NCBI GenBank assembly: GCA_017308575.1
Contig: JAFKEQ010000003.1
Coordinates: forward strand, 496,001-560,000
Direction of reading: 5' to 3'
Origin: Afipia sp.
GTDB lineage: Bacteria > Pseudomonadota > Alphaproteobacteria > Rhizobiales > Xanthobacteraceae
DNA: 64,000 nt
Below the pieces are notes generated by a model that worked only from the letters and a program-made list of their open reading frames with translations, had not been told where the DNA came from and searched no databases. This document shows, piece after piece, positions 35,187-44,134 of this stretch; the stretch's first letter is position 1, and each line of letters opens with the position of its first letter. Both the position numbers and the translations under genes were made by a program.

Positions 35187-35230
35187 AAAACGCTCGCGGA
35201 ATTTGAATTTCCGCGGGCGTTTTTGTTTTT
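35187..35230 (+). terminator. Rho-independent terminator after tRNA-Tyr
   Basis: Stem AAAACGCtCGCGGAA...TTTCCGCGgGCGTTTT then TTTTT. Confidence 0.85.
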
Positions 35231-35323
35231 GTCGCCTGTCTTGACCACACAGTCGCTGTCGCTGTTTGCTGTCGCTGATTTCAGTTTGAATTTTCAGCGG
35301 AGATTGCAGTGGTCAGAACATTG

Positions 35324-35902
35324 ATGTTCGCGTGGCTGGTCCTCACCGTATTCGCGGGACCCGTTTTCGCGCAGGGAAAAACAGCCATCCTGATGCCCGG
35401 CGCGGGCGGCGCCGTGCCGATTGACTTTCTGGTGCGGAACCAGAATCGCATCGGCGGGCCGGGCGTCTCGGTGATTGTCACGACGTCGGCCGGCGAGGCG
35501 GCGTCGCTCTCGAAATCCGAGGCGGCGAAAGGGCGCAAGGTGGTCCTGGTCGGCATGAGTCGCGGGACCATCGATGTGGCCAGTGCGATCGCCTCCGGCG
35601 CAAAAGCTGATGGCGTGGTGCTGGTCTCCGGCGCATATGACAACGTCCGGGCCACGCTGGGGGCGCCATCCGCTCTTCCGCGGACGTTGCTCGTGCATCA
35701 CCGCAATGACGAATGCAATTCCACGCCGCCAGCGGCGGCCGCTTCGTTTATCGCGTGGTCCGGCGGCAAGGCCTATGTTTCATGGATCAGCAATCGCGGC
35801 TCACTGGTCCCCAATCCATGCGGGCCGCGTGGGGCGCATGGTTTCTTCATGAAAGATGGCGCTGCTGTTTCAGCCATCAACGGTTTCATCAGGTCCCGGT
35901 GA
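35324..35902 (+). CDS. Exported alpha/beta-hydrolase
   Basis: 192 residues from ATG 35324; GTG 35309 is an alternative. A signal peptide (FAWLVLTVFAGPVFA) is followed by the hydrolase fold. GMSRG is the nucleophile elbow, DECNST probably carries the acid, and GAHGFF the histidine. No substrate motif is visible. Acts in the periplasm. The ion-channel gene follows 52 bases later on the same strand. Confidence 0.8.
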   Translation: MFAWLVLTVFAGPVFAQGKTAILMPGAGGAVPIDFLVRNQNRIGGPGVSVIVTTSAGEAASLSKSEAAKGRKVVLVGMSRGTIDVASAIASGAKADGVVLVSGAYDNVRATLGAPSALPRTLLVHHRNDECNSTPPAAAASFIAWSGGKAYVSWISNRGSLVPNPCGPRGAHGFFMKDGAAVSAINGFIRSR

Positions 35903-35954
35903 GGCGAGCTAGAAGTTATCCGTTAATGGCGCCATTTCGTGAAGGGCGAAGCCG

Positions 35955-36275
35955 ATGAGATCGCTGGTTCTCGGGTTGCGGAGGCTATGTCTCGCGTTCT
36001 GGCATGGCCTGCATGACCCGGAGTTTCAGGCCATTGTCTTTCTGCTGGGCGTGGCCGTGCTGATCGGCTCGGTCTTCTATCATCTGGTGGAGGGCTGGTC
36101 GTGGCTGGATTCGGCCTATTTCAGCGTCGTGGCTTTGACGACGGTCGGGGATGCGAATCTGAGTCCAGGCGCTGGCGTGTCAAAAATCTTCACGATGGGA
36201 TTTTCGCTCGCGGGCATCGGCCTGATGCTCGCGTTCCTGTCTCGGCTCGGGGCGCACCGGGACCGGCAGGATTGA
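35955..36275 (+). CDS. Two-helix ion-channel-like membrane protein with altered filter
   Basis: 106 residues. Two membrane helices (about 25-45 and 78-97) flank a pore loop: YFSVVALTTVGDANLSPGAG. The Kir/MthK/KcsA pore motif is TTVGYGDLSP, so the register is clear, but the filter positions GYG are GDA here. Selectivity for K+ is therefore doubtful. The topology and pore helix are those of a potassium-channel family protein (PF07885). No cytoplasmic RCK domain is attached. Confidence 0.7.
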   Translation: MRSLVLGLRRLCLAFWHGLHDPEFQAIVFLLGVAVLIGSVFYHLVEGWSWLDSAYFSVVALTTVGDANLSPGAGVSKIFTMGFSLAGIGLMLAFLSRLGAHRDRQD

Positions 36276-36282
36276 CGAAAAA

Positions 36283-36308
36283 GCGCCGTCCGATATTCGG
36301 CACGGCGC
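36283..36308 (-). terminator. Terminator of the DUF3551 gene
   Basis: Stem GGCGCCGT/ACGGCGC with inner CCGATATTCGG. On the minus strand it is followed by TTTTTC. It also sits downstream of the channel gene on the plus strand. Confidence 0.7.
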
Positions 36309-36350
36309 CTACTCAGAAGATCAGCGATTCGGATGCCGCGAGTCGCAGGC

Positions 36351-36626
36351 TCAGTGCCGGTGATGGCGGTGCCGCCGAATCTTGTGCGGACGAACAAACG
36401 GGCGGCCCTGTTCAGCGAACGCGTAAAACGGATTCAACTGGCAGTAACCCCGGCGGCCCGAAACGCTGGCCTGACATTGCGCAACGGTATCGTAATCGCA
36501 GATGCCGGGACCCCGTCCGAAACCTTCGGTCAGACAGTAGCGGTAGGGCGGCCGGGCGTCGGCCGCGCCGGTGCCGAATGTGGCGAAGCCGGTCAACGCC
36601 ACCGCCATCAAAAATGCATAGCGCAT
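36351..36626 (-). CDS. DUF3551-family small exported protein
   Basis: 91 residues from ATG 36626 (GGAGAATTCTC in front). Signal peptide (MRYAFLMAVALTGFATFG), then RPPYRYCLTEGFGRGPGICDYDTVAQCQASVSGRRGYCQLNP with the four conserved cysteines of DUF3551, then a His/Arg-rich end (IRRHRHHRH). Such proteins are common in Bradyrhizobium relatives with no assigned function. Confidence 0.8.
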   Translation of the reverse strand: MRYAFLMAVALTGFATFGTGAADARPPYRYCLTEGFGRGPGICDYDTVAQCQASVSGRRGYCQLNPFYAFAEQGRPFVRPHKIRRHRHHRH

Positions 36627-36751
36627 GAGAATTCTCCATCTGGAAACGGTCAATAGCCGCAACCCCCGCCCGGGAATATGGTTCCGGATACCCGTATACG
36701 CAAATCGTAATTGTTGAGGCGGCCGGATGACCGTGCTAGTGCTCCCGCGCC

Positions 36752-36825
36752 GCGGGTGTAGCTCAATGGTAGAGCAGCAGCCTTCCAAGCTGAATACGAG
36801 GGTTCGATTCCCTTCACCCGCTCCA
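36752..36825 (+). tRNA. tRNA-Gly (anticodon TCC)
   Basis: 74 bases with CCA. Acceptor GCGGGTG/CACCCGC, D-arm TAGCTCAATGGTAGAGCA, anticodon loop CTTCCAA with TCC, T-arm GGTTCGATTCC. It reads GGA/GGG codons. Confidence 0.96.
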
Positions 36826-36878
36826 GTTTTCGGGCGACTCGGGCGCCTGACATCAAGACCCAGCAGATAATCCGGCCT

Positions 36879-37940
36879 TTAGGGCCGATCTGTCATTCCG
36901 GCTTTAGCGGCCTCAAAAATCACATGCAGGGCTTGAGACAAGATGCTGTACCGGCGCTGTTCGAGCGAGCCGGCGTGGTGGCGGATTCGTTCGATCCAGC
37001 CGGCATGATCTGTGATGCAGTCTTCCAGTTTCTTCAGAAGCGCCGCCGGATCGTCCCCCGCCAATTCGGGAATGTACAATTCGGAATTCGCATAGGGCGG
37101 GGTGCTCGTGCACACGGGCAGAATGCCGCTTGAGAGATAATCGACGAGCTTGATGTCCGATTTCGCATCGAAGAAGCGCTGATTGTGCGGCGAAAGACCA
37201 GACGGCAACGGCGCCAGTCCGATGGCGCCCGCGAAATAGCCCAAAAGCTCGCGATAGGAATTGAAGTCGAGCCTTTGAATATGCCGCCACTGCATGAACA
37301 ACGAACCCAGTTCGGGGGGGAACCGTCCAATCATGACGACTTCGTAGCCGTGCCGGTTGGCGATGCCGGCAAGTCCGCTCACGAATTCTGGATTGTCACG
37401 CGTGATGAAGGGATGGTCGCCGGATGTCCAGACGATCTGCTTGCGCGGCACGAGGTGAGTTGGAAGTTCAAGGCCTGCATGGCCGTTCTTCAATGTGATG
37501 ACGGGAGTCGACGGCGGCACGTCCTTGCGCAAGTGCGAATTCAGAACATCCGTTGAGGTCGTCACCGCGCGCGCATGGTCAAGGCACCAGCGCACCCGTT
37601 CGACAACGCGCGGCCTGTTCTTGATGAAGTCGGGTACTGCCGTCATGAGGTCGTCGATGTCGTAGATGATCGGCACATTCGCGTGCTTCCGCAGGAACCG
37701 GATCTGCGCCGTCGAGACGTTGCGGTGGCACCAGATGTGAGTGAAGGAAAAATCCTTGTGCCATCCCATCGAGGTCATCTTGCGATCGGCAAACTGAAAG
37801 CCGCCGATGATGCCGCGACCGAGCAGCGCCGTCAGAAACGGCCTGATGCGAATTTCGCTGAGTTCTGTGTCGGACGACAGTGCGAGAACGAACGGCTTTG
37901 AGCGCGGCGCATAGGTAAAGCTGGAACGGTTAAAAAACAT
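36879..37940 (-). CDS. Glycosyltransferase (GT-B, group 1-like)
   Basis: 353 residues from ATG 37940 (AGGATACTT in front). The N-terminal half carries a Rossmann-like start (FVLALSSDTELSEIRIRPF) and YDIDDLMTAVPDF; the C-terminal half LKNGHAGLELP ... IGLAPLPSGL...KSDIKLVDYLSSGILPVCT resembles the donor-binding E/S-x7-E region of GT4-type enzymes. A role in surface polysaccharide assembly is likely but not shown. Divergent from the ABC exporter at 38165, across a 224-base shared promoter region. Confidence 0.8.
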   Translation of the reverse strand: MFFNRSSFTYAPRSKPFVLALSSDTELSEIRIRPFLTALLGRGIIGGFQFADRKMTSMGWHKDFSFTHIWCHRNVSTAQIRFLRKHANVPIIYDIDDLMTAVPDFIKNRPRVVERVRWCLDHARAVTTSTDVLNSHLRKDVPPSTPVITLKNGHAGLELPTHLVPRKQIVWTSGDHPFITRDNPEFVSGLAGIANRHGYEVVMIGRFPPELGSLFMQWRHIQRLDFNSYRELLGYFAGAIGLAPLPSGLSPHNQRFFDAKSDIKLVDYLSSGILPVCTSTPPYANSELYIPELAGDDPAALLKKLEDCITDHAGWIERIRHHAGSLEQRRYSILSQALHVIFEAAKAGMTDRP

Positions 37941-38164
37941 AAGTATCCTGCGAAATTGACCTGCCGGGCGCGCATACCGTGCACTTGAAGTGCCCATTTT
38001 ATGGTATAATACGCTCCGAAACATATCGAAAGATAAGGTGTTCCGCCGCTTGAGAATCTGTTCGGCCCGGGAATTGTTGTGTTCGGCGGTTTCGGGGCAA
38101 TTGTCTTGAAAAGATCGGCCATAGCAGGCAATGGACGCCCTCAATCACTGCAACTGAAGTCTTC

Positions 38165-39973
38165 ATGGCAAATGCTTCTCGAAAGATATCAGACGATCCG
38201 TATGGCGCGTTTGAACTGATCCGGCGGCTCGTCGCCGAACAGGGGAAGGCGTACTGGCGCCGGTATTTGCTCGTCTTCATCCTGATGGCGATCGGCGCGG
38301 GCGCGGGTGCGGGCACGGCCTATCTGTTCGGAAAGGTGATCAACGAGACGTATGTCTATCGCAGCGTCAACGGCATCATCACGCTTTCGGCGATCATCAT
38401 CGGCCTGTTTACGGCCAGGGGGCTCGCGACCTACTGGCAGTCCATCATTCTCTCGCGGATCAGCAATGCCATCCTCGCTCACAATCAGCGCAGGCTTTTT
38501 GCAAAGCTGATGCAGGAGAATGTTGCGTTCTATTCGCAGTCTCATTCGTCGGAATACCTGAACCGGCTTTCGTCCGGTGCGTCGTCGATCACGCAGGTGC
38601 TGTCGTTGGTCATTACGACGGTGGGGCGGGACTTCCTGTCTCTGGTCGGCCTTGTCATCGTCATGGTCTCTCAAGACCCTTTGATGTCTTTGCTTTGTCT
38701 GGTGGTGGGGCCGCTGCTGTTCCTGTTCATCCGCAAGATCGTGCGGCGGATGAGGCATCTGGCACGCAGCCAGTTTACCAGCAGCACGCGAATCATGGAG
38801 TCCGTGCTGGAATCGCTGCAGGGCATCCGCACGGTGAAGGCTTTCACCCTCGAAGATGAGATGACGGCCCGCGTGAACCGCAGCATCGCCGAGGTCGAGG
38901 CTCATGCCAACAAGATGGCCCGTGTTTCGAACAGGTCCGGCCCCCTGATGGAAATGCTCGGCGGTGTCGCCATCGCCGGAGCGTTGATGTACGGCGGATA
39001 TCGCGTCATCGTCACCAATGCAGAGCCCGGGCAATTCGTCTCGTTCATTACGGCTTTCCTTCTGGCTTACGAGCCGGCGAAGAGGCTGGCCCGCGTCAAC
39101 ATCGACTTGAGCGGTCTCCTGATTGGCGCGCGCATGCTGCTCGAAATCGTTGACAGTCCTGCGTCCGAACCGAATGACGACGGCAAGCCTGCGCTGAAGC
39201 TGGAGCGGGCGCAGGTCGAACTGCGCGATGTGACGTTCGGCTATCGCCCGGAGCAGCCGGTGTTGAGGCGTATGAGCTTTATTGCGCCTCCCGGGAAGGT
39301 CACGGCGCTCGTCGGTCCCTCCGGCGGCGGAAAATCAACGGTCCTGTCGCTGCTGCTGCGATTCTACGAAGTGGATCAAGGCGCGGTCGTCATCGACAAA
39401 CAGATCATCTCGGATTGTTCGCGCGCGTCCCTGCGCTCCCAGATCGGTTATGTCGGGCAGGACGTTTATCTGTTTCGCGGCTCCATCCGCGACAACATCG
39501 TCTTCGGCAAAATCGGCGCGACGCAGGATGAAATCGAGGCTGCGGCCAAGAGCGCCCATGCGCATGATTTCATCATGAGCTTTCCGGCGGGGTACGACAC
39601 GCCGGTTGGCGAGCACGGCACGCAACTGTCCGGCGGGCAGCGTCAGCGCATCGCTATTGCGCGCGCGCTCATCAAGAACGCGCCGATCATCCTGCTTGAC
39701 GAGGCGACGGCCGCGCTTGACTCGGAATCGGAGAAGCTCGTTCAGGAAGCCATTGAGGAGCTTTGCCAGGGCCGCACCACGATCGTCATCGCGCATCGTC
39801 TTCATACGATCATGAATGCGGACCAGATCCTGGTGATCGAGGACGGCATTGTCGTGGAGCAGGGGCTGCACAAGGACCTGCTGCAGAAAGGCGGCCGCTA
39901 TGCCGCGTTCTTCCGTCTGCAGCAGCGCGACGTCAACGCCCGCAATGTCGTCGTGCCTTTTGCGAACGCCTGA
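38165..39973 (+). CDS. MsbA-like ABC exporter (fused permease and ATPase)
   Basis: 602 residues: six membrane helices in residues about 35-330, then the ATPase. Walker A GPSGGGKST near 384, signature LSGGQRQR near 488, Walker B IILLDEATAALDSESE near 509, and the switch H in VIAHRLHTI. This is a homodimeric type IV exporter of the MsbA/lipid or polysaccharide kind. With the neighbouring glycosyltransferase it may move a glycolipid or glycan across the inner membrane. Substrate unknown. Confidence 0.9.
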   Translation: MANASRKISDDPYGAFELIRRLVAEQGKAYWRRYLLVFILMAIGAGAGAGTAYLFGKVINETYVYRSVNGIITLSAIIIGLFTARGLATYWQSIILSRISNAILAHNQRRLFAKLMQENVAFYSQSHSSEYLNRLSSGASSITQVLSLVITTVGRDFLSLVGLVIVMVSQDPLMSLLCLVVGPLLFLFIRKIVRRMRHLARSQFTSSTRIMESVLESLQGIRTVKAFTLEDEMTARVNRSIAEVEAHANKMARVSNRSGPLMEMLGGVAIAGALMYGGYRVIVTNAEPGQFVSFITAFLLAYEPAKRLARVNIDLSGLLIGARMLLEIVDSPASEPNDDGKPALKLERAQVELRDVTFGYRPEQPVLRRMSFIAPPGKVTALVGPSGGGKSTVLSLLLRFYEVDQGAVVIDKQIISDCSRASLRSQIGYVGQDVYLFRGSIRDNIVFGKIGATQDEIEAAAKSAHAHDFIMSFPAGYDTPVGEHGTQLSGGQRQRIAIARALIKNAPIILLDEATAALDSESEKLVQEAIEELCQGRTTIVIAHRLHTIMNADQILVIEDGIVVEQGLHKDLLQKGGRYAAFFRLQQRDVNARNVVVPFANA

Positions 39974-39990
39974 AGATCGGTCTGACGCGA

Positions 39991-41268
39991 TCAGGCTGCG
40001 AAGGCGCGCGGCGCGGCAGGCTGGCGCGCGATGGTCAGCGACAGAATAGCGGCGATGATTCCCGTCGCTCCCGCGATCATGAAGGTCTGAAGGTAGTTGC
40101 CCTGGGCCGAGCGCATGATGCCTGCAAACAGCGCGGCCGAGGCGGCTCCGAGCTGATGCCCGGCCACGATCCATCCGAAAATCACCGGCGCGTTTTTGTC
40201 GCCGAACGCATCGTTGGCGATGCGCACGGTCGGCGGCACCGTGGCGATCCAGTCGAGGCCATAGAACACGGCAAAGATCGTAAGGCTGGTCAGCGAGAAG
40301 TCCGAATAGGGCAGGTAGATCAGCGACAGGCCGCGCAGTCCGTAATACACGAACAGCAGTTTGCGCGGATCGAATCGGTCCGTCAGCCAGCCCGAGAGCG
40401 TAGTGCCGAACAGGTCGAAGATTCCCATCAGCGCGAGCAGGCTGGCCGCCTGGACTGCGGCAATGCCGTAGTCACCGCAAAACGAGATCAGATGCGTGCC
40501 GACGAGGCCGTTGGTGGTGAAGCCGCAGATGAAAAACGTGGCGAACAGCAGCCAGAACGTTCGCGTCTTCGCAGCGCTGATGAGGTGGCCGATGGCGTTC
40601 GCGAAAGGATTTCCGGTCGGCGGCGTCGCCACGTCATCTGTCGTGCCGCCGTAGGAGCGCAAGCCGATGGAGCCGGGCCGCTCCGGTACCAGAAAATACA
40701 CCAGCGGAATAAGCGCCGCGCAGCAGAAGGCGATGGTCAGCACCACCGGCTTCCAGCCGCCCCACTGAACCAGCGCGGCAAGGCCCGGCATGAAGATCAA
40801 GGTGCCGGTCGCGGTACTCGCCGTGAGCAGGCCCATCATGAGGCCGCGATTGGTGGTGAACCAGCGATTGACGATGGTCGCGCCGAGCACGTTGGCGACG
40901 GCGCCGGAGCCGATGCCCGAAAGGAGTCCCCAGGTCAGCACCAGATGCCATGGCTCGGTCATGAAGTAGCTGGCGCCGGTCGCGGCGGACATCAGCGCGA
41001 GCGCGCCGAGCACGGTCCGGCGGATGCCGAAGCTCTGCATCACGGCCGCCGCGAACGGTCCGGCGAGTCCGTAAAGGAAAATGCCGATGGCCGCGGACGC
41101 CGAAATAACATCGACGCTCCAGCCGAACGCGTTTTGCAACGGCAGGATCAGAACGCCCGGCGTGGACCGCAGGCCCGCCGCCGTCAGCAGCGCCAGGAAA
41201 ATGACGGCGACAACGACGAAGGCATAGTTCTGACCGAAAGGGCGGCTTGAAGCGGGGCTGTTCTGCAT
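39991..41268 (-). CDS. MFS transporter (OFA-like)
   Basis: 425 residues from ATG 41268. Twelve helices with a central loop; GLLSGIGSGAVANVLGATIVNRWFTTNRGLMMG is an MFS signature (RWF after the fourth helix), and the sequence resembles oxalate/formate-antiporter-like monocarboxylate carriers. It is divergent from a TetR regulator (41360) with a 13-bp inverted repeat in the shared promoter (41276-41312). Probably a TetR-controlled pump for a small organic compound. Confidence 0.88.
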   Translation of the reverse strand: MQNSPASSRPFGQNYAFVVVAVIFLALLTAAGLRSTPGVLILPLQNAFGWSVDVISASAAIGIFLYGLAGPFAAAVMQSFGIRRTVLGALALMSAATGASYFMTEPWHLVLTWGLLSGIGSGAVANVLGATIVNRWFTTNRGLMMGLLTASTATGTLIFMPGLAALVQWGGWKPVVLTIAFCCAALIPLVYFLVPERPGSIGLRSYGGTTDDVATPPTGNPFANAIGHLISAAKTRTFWLLFATFFICGFTTNGLVGTHLISFCGDYGIAAVQAASLLALMGIFDLFGTTLSGWLTDRFDPRKLLFVYYGLRGLSLIYLPYSDFSLTSLTIFAVFYGLDWIATVPPTVRIANDAFGDKNAPVIFGWIVAGHQLGAASAALFAGIMRSAQGNYLQTFMIAGATGIIAAILSLTIARQPAAPRAFAA

Positions 41269-41275
41269 GTTACTT

Positions 41276-41312
41276 ACCGGTACGTATTTCCTGTCTCTCA
41301 ATACGTACCGGT
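41276..41312. promoter_or_regulatory. Inverted-repeat operator between MFS and TetR genes
   Basis: ACCGGTACGTATT (41276-41288) and AATACGTACCGGT (41300-41312), a perfect 13-base inverted repeat with an 11-base spacer, eight bases from the MFS start and 47 from the TetR start. Expected for autoregulation by the divergent TetR protein. Confidence 0.7.
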
Positions 41313-41359
41313 CGGTAACATTGTCAAGGGCGCGAGTTACGCGCTCCGCAAGGGTCAGC

Positions 41360-41980
41360 ATGAGCAAAAACCCCCGTCCAAAGGTTGCGCCAAGGAAAAC
41401 TGCCGATCGGACCGAGCCTCCCCGTGCGGCGGACCGCATTCGCGCCTCGGCGCGCGAATTGTTCTATCGCGAAGGCATTCGCGCGGTTGGCGTCGACGAG
41501 ATCGTGAATCGGGCAGGGGTGACGAAGCCCAGCCTGTACCGCACGTTCCCGTCGAAGGACGACCTCGCGGCGGCCTATCTTCGCGACTACGAGCGGGATT
41601 GCTGGGAAAGTTTCGAGAGGCCGGGCGGCAAGACTTACCGCGACCCGCGTGAGCACGTGCTGGCCTATATCCGCGATCTGTCTTCGCGGGCCGTTCGCAA
41701 GGGATACCGCGGCTGCGGGCTCAGCAACGTCACGGTGGAATATCCGTCTTCCGATCATCCGGCGCGGCAGGTTGCGGAGATTCACAAGAAAGCCTTGCGA
41801 ACGCGGCTGCGCGAACTTGCCGCGGCGATGGGCGCGCAACGGCCCGCGGTGCTGGGCGATGCGCTGCTGCTGCTGATCGAAGGCATCTACGTCACTGGCC
41901 AGCAATTCCATGACGGCCCCGCGCAGTCGGCTCTGGCGGCGGCAAAAATGCTGATCGACGCCAGTATGAAGCCGGTTTGA
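41360..41980 (+). CDS. TetR-family repressor
   Basis: 206 residues from ATG 41360. The N-terminal helix-turn-helix spans about residues 24-70 (RIRASARELFYREGIRAVGVDEIVNRAGVTKPSLYRTFPSKDDLAAAYL), the TetR DNA-binding domain. The C-terminal ligand domain is not assignable. It should bind the operator at 41276-41312 and repress the MFS gene and itself; the ligand is likely the pump's substrate. Confidence 0.92.
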   Translation: MSKNPRPKVAPRKTADRTEPPRAADRIRASARELFYREGIRAVGVDEIVNRAGVTKPSLYRTFPSKDDLAAAYLRDYERDCWESFERPGGKTYRDPREHVLAYIRDLSSRAVRKGYRGCGLSNVTVEYPSSDHPARQVAEIHKKALRTRLRELAAAMGAQRPAVLGDALLLLIEGIYVTGQQFHDGPAQSALAAAKMLIDASMKPV

Positions 41981-42092
41981 GGCAAGTCTATCGCCTGGTG
42001 ATTGAATACCTGTACGCCTGTTTTCCGCGGTCGAATATGGAACACGACCGGTGTTCGGCGCTTACCTCGTTTCGTCCCATAGGGAGGTTGAA

Positions 42093-42314
42093 ATGCGGGA
42101 TTATGACATCACCGACAGCGACATTTCGCTCCTTTGCGATATCGGCGGCGGGCTCAGCGCACCGCTGGAGTCCTCAAGGTTGACGCGGGTCATCGGATTG
42201 ATCGCGCTGGGATTGGTCCGGCGCGAGCCGGAAACCCAGGGCGGCGGACTCCGGCTGACTGAAAAGGCACAGGACGTGCTCGCTGAGCGCGGCGTCGGTA
42301 TCAATGAATCCTGA
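42093..42314 (+). CDS. Small winged-helix-like protein, function unknown
   Basis: 73 residues from ATG 42093 (GGGAGG in front). MRDYDITDSDISLLCDIGGG...TRVIGLIALGLVRREPETQGGGLRLTEKAQDVLAERG has the spacing of a winged helix in which LGLVRREP...GGGLRLTEKA forms the wing, as in MarR-like regulators. Too short to hold more than one such domain; DNA binding is inferred only from shape. The carbamoyltransferase gene ends nine bases away on the other strand. Confidence 0.6.
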   Translation: MRDYDITDSDISLLCDIGGGLSAPLESSRLTRVIGLIALGLVRREPETQGGGLRLTEKAQDVLAERGVGINES

Positions 42315-42322
42315 AGCCGGGC

Positions 42323-44134
42323 TTATGCCGTCTTGATGTTCGACATCACCAGCGCGGCGACGTCGGTGTAGGTGTTGACGAGCGGCCCGACCACTTTATG
42401 CATCGCGTTCTTGGAGACCAGCATGTCGTGCATCACGAGGTGATCGATGCCCGTGGTCAAGAAGCAGATCACGGCATCGCGCGGCGTTTCGATAATCGGC
42501 TCGCCCTTGACGTTGAATGACGTGTTGATCAGGACCGGCACGCCGGTCAGCGCCTCGAACTCCTTCAGCAGGCGATAGAGTGTTGGATTGGTCGCCTCGC
42601 GCACGGTCTGCACCCGCGCCGTGCCGTCGACATGGACGATGGCCGGAATTTTGTCGCGCCATTCCGGGCGAACGTTCTTGGCGATCAGCATGAACGGCGA
42701 ATCTTCCTCGCCTTCGAACACTTCTTTTGCGCGTTCATAAAGCACGATGGGCGCGAACGGGCGGAACGGCTGGCGATGCTTCACCCGACTGTTGAGAATG
42801 TCCTTCATCTCCGCCTTGCGCGGATCGGCGATCAGGCTGCGGTTGCCGAGCGCGCGCGGCCCGAACTCGGAGCGATCCTGAAACCAGCCGATTACCTTCT
42901 GATCGGCGAGAAGCTTCGCGGTGTCGCGCGCGATGTTGTCGCTGCGGCTTTGCGTCGTCTGGATGCTGACGAGGGATTTGCTCAGCGCCTTGTTTACATC
43001 CGCGTCGGTATAAGGCTTGCCGACATAGGAATGCTCCATCACGAAGGAGCGCGGCTGTTTCAGGATTTCATGCCAGCCGTAATAGGCACAGCCGATGGCA
43101 ATGCCGTCATCACCCGCTGCGGGCTGAATCCAGACATTCGGGAAACCGCCTTCGCGCGCGATCCGGCCGTTGGCGACGCAGTTCAGCGCCACGCCGCCCG
43201 CGATGCAGAGATTTTGCGCGCCGGTGGTATCGCGCAGCCACGCGGTGCGCGCGAGCAGCACCTTTTCAGTGTCGTCCTGCACGCGCCATGCGACATCTTC
43301 CCAGTGCTTCATGGCCGGACTGGTGTCCCACTTCTCGCCGGCGTCGGGGATGTAGGGCTTGTTGAGTTTCGCGGTCCAGCGCGGAACGGTGAGCTTGTTG
43401 TCCCTGATCGACATCAGCGACTCGATATTGCCGTGGCGTCCATAAGGCGCGAGGCCCATCAGTTCGCCGCACTTGTTCCAGTCGCCGAACACATAGGTGG
43501 AGGCGCGGCTGTAAAGCGCGCCGAGGCCCGGCATGTTGTAGAACTCGTCGCTGAGAAAGCCGCGATCCGGCTCCATCCAGACTTTCTTGATGCAGGAGAG
43601 CTGGGTGCCGGAGAACGTGTAGTAGCTCTCGGACTCGCGCGCGAGCGGCGTGGCCGTATCCGCTTCGGGAAACTGTTCGTTCACATCCGAACGATAGCTG
43701 CCGACACCATCCACGATCATGATGGCGCCGCTCTCGAACGGAGAGACCGCGAAGGCGCTGTAGGCATGGGCGAGGTGATGGGAGATCGTCACCACCTTGT
43801 CGGAGTTCGACCTGAACCAGGGATGCGCCTTGGCCTCCGCGCGTTCATATTCGGGAAGGAAGCCGGGCAGGTCCTGATACATCAGCCGGTCTTCCATCTC
43901 CGGCACCGGCAGGATGTAGCAGTTGCGGACCACCAGATCGATGTCGTCCATCGTGATGCCTTCGGCATCGAGGCAATAATCGATGACTTCCTTGTAGAAG
44001 CCGCTGGCGTGCTTCTCCCGGGTAATCCGCTCCTTGGCGATGGCATAGGCGATCGCACCATCCCGCAGCAGGCAGGCGCTCACGTCGTGGTCGTAAGTAT
44101 TGAGGCCGAGGACGTAAGTATGTTTTTTTGGCAT
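42323..44134 (-). CDS. NodU/CmcH-family carbamoyltransferase
   Basis: 603 residues. N-terminal Kae1-like domain with ISHHLAHAYSAFAVSPF (metal-binding His pair) and VDGVGSYRSD. C-terminal domain with FQDRSEFGPRALGNRSLIADPRK and SFNVKGEPIIETPRDAV. These are the hallmarks of carbamoyltransferases that use carbamoyl phosphate and ATP to carbamoylate a sugar or an antibiotic hydroxyl. NodU modifies Nod factors, but no nod genes are near. The target may be a glycan made by the neighbouring glycosyltransferase and exported at 38165; this is inference. Confidence 0.92.
   Translation of the reverse strand: MPKKHTYVLGLNTYDHDVSACLLRDGAIAYAIAKERITREKHASGFYKEVIDYCLDAEGITMDDIDLVVRNCYILPVPEMEDRLMYQDLPGFLPEYERAEAKAHPWFRSNSDKVVTISHHLAHAYSAFAVSPFESGAIMIVDGVGSYRSDVNEQFPEADTATPLARESESYYTFSGTQLSCIKKVWMEPDRGFLSDEFYNMPGLGALYSRASTYVFGDWNKCGELMGLAPYGRHGNIESLMSIRDNKLTVPRWTAKLNKPYIPDAGEKWDTSPAMKHWEDVAWRVQDDTEKVLLARTAWLRDTTGAQNLCIAGGVALNCVANGRIAREGGFPNVWIQPAAGDDGIAIGCAYYGWHEILKQPRSFVMEHSYVGKPYTDADVNKALSKSLVSIQTTQSRSDNIARDTAKLLADQKVIGWFQDRSEFGPRALGNRSLIADPRKAEMKDILNSRVKHRQPFRPFAPIVLYERAKEVFEGEEDSPFMLIAKNVRPEWRDKIPAIVHVDGTARVQTVREATNPTLYRLLKEFEALTGVPVLINTSFNVKGEPIIETPRDAVICFLTTGIDHLVMHDMLVSKNAMHKVVGPLVNTYTDVAALVMSNIKTA

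Noticed and set aside
42093..42314. MarR-family regulator of the carbamoyltransferase
   Set aside because: Only 73 residues, with no helix-turn-helix recognition helix that I can assign; left as winged-helix-like with unknown function.
42323..44134. Symbiosis (nod) locus
   Set aside because: Only the NodU-like family member is present; no nodABC, nod box or nif/fix genes are in the window.
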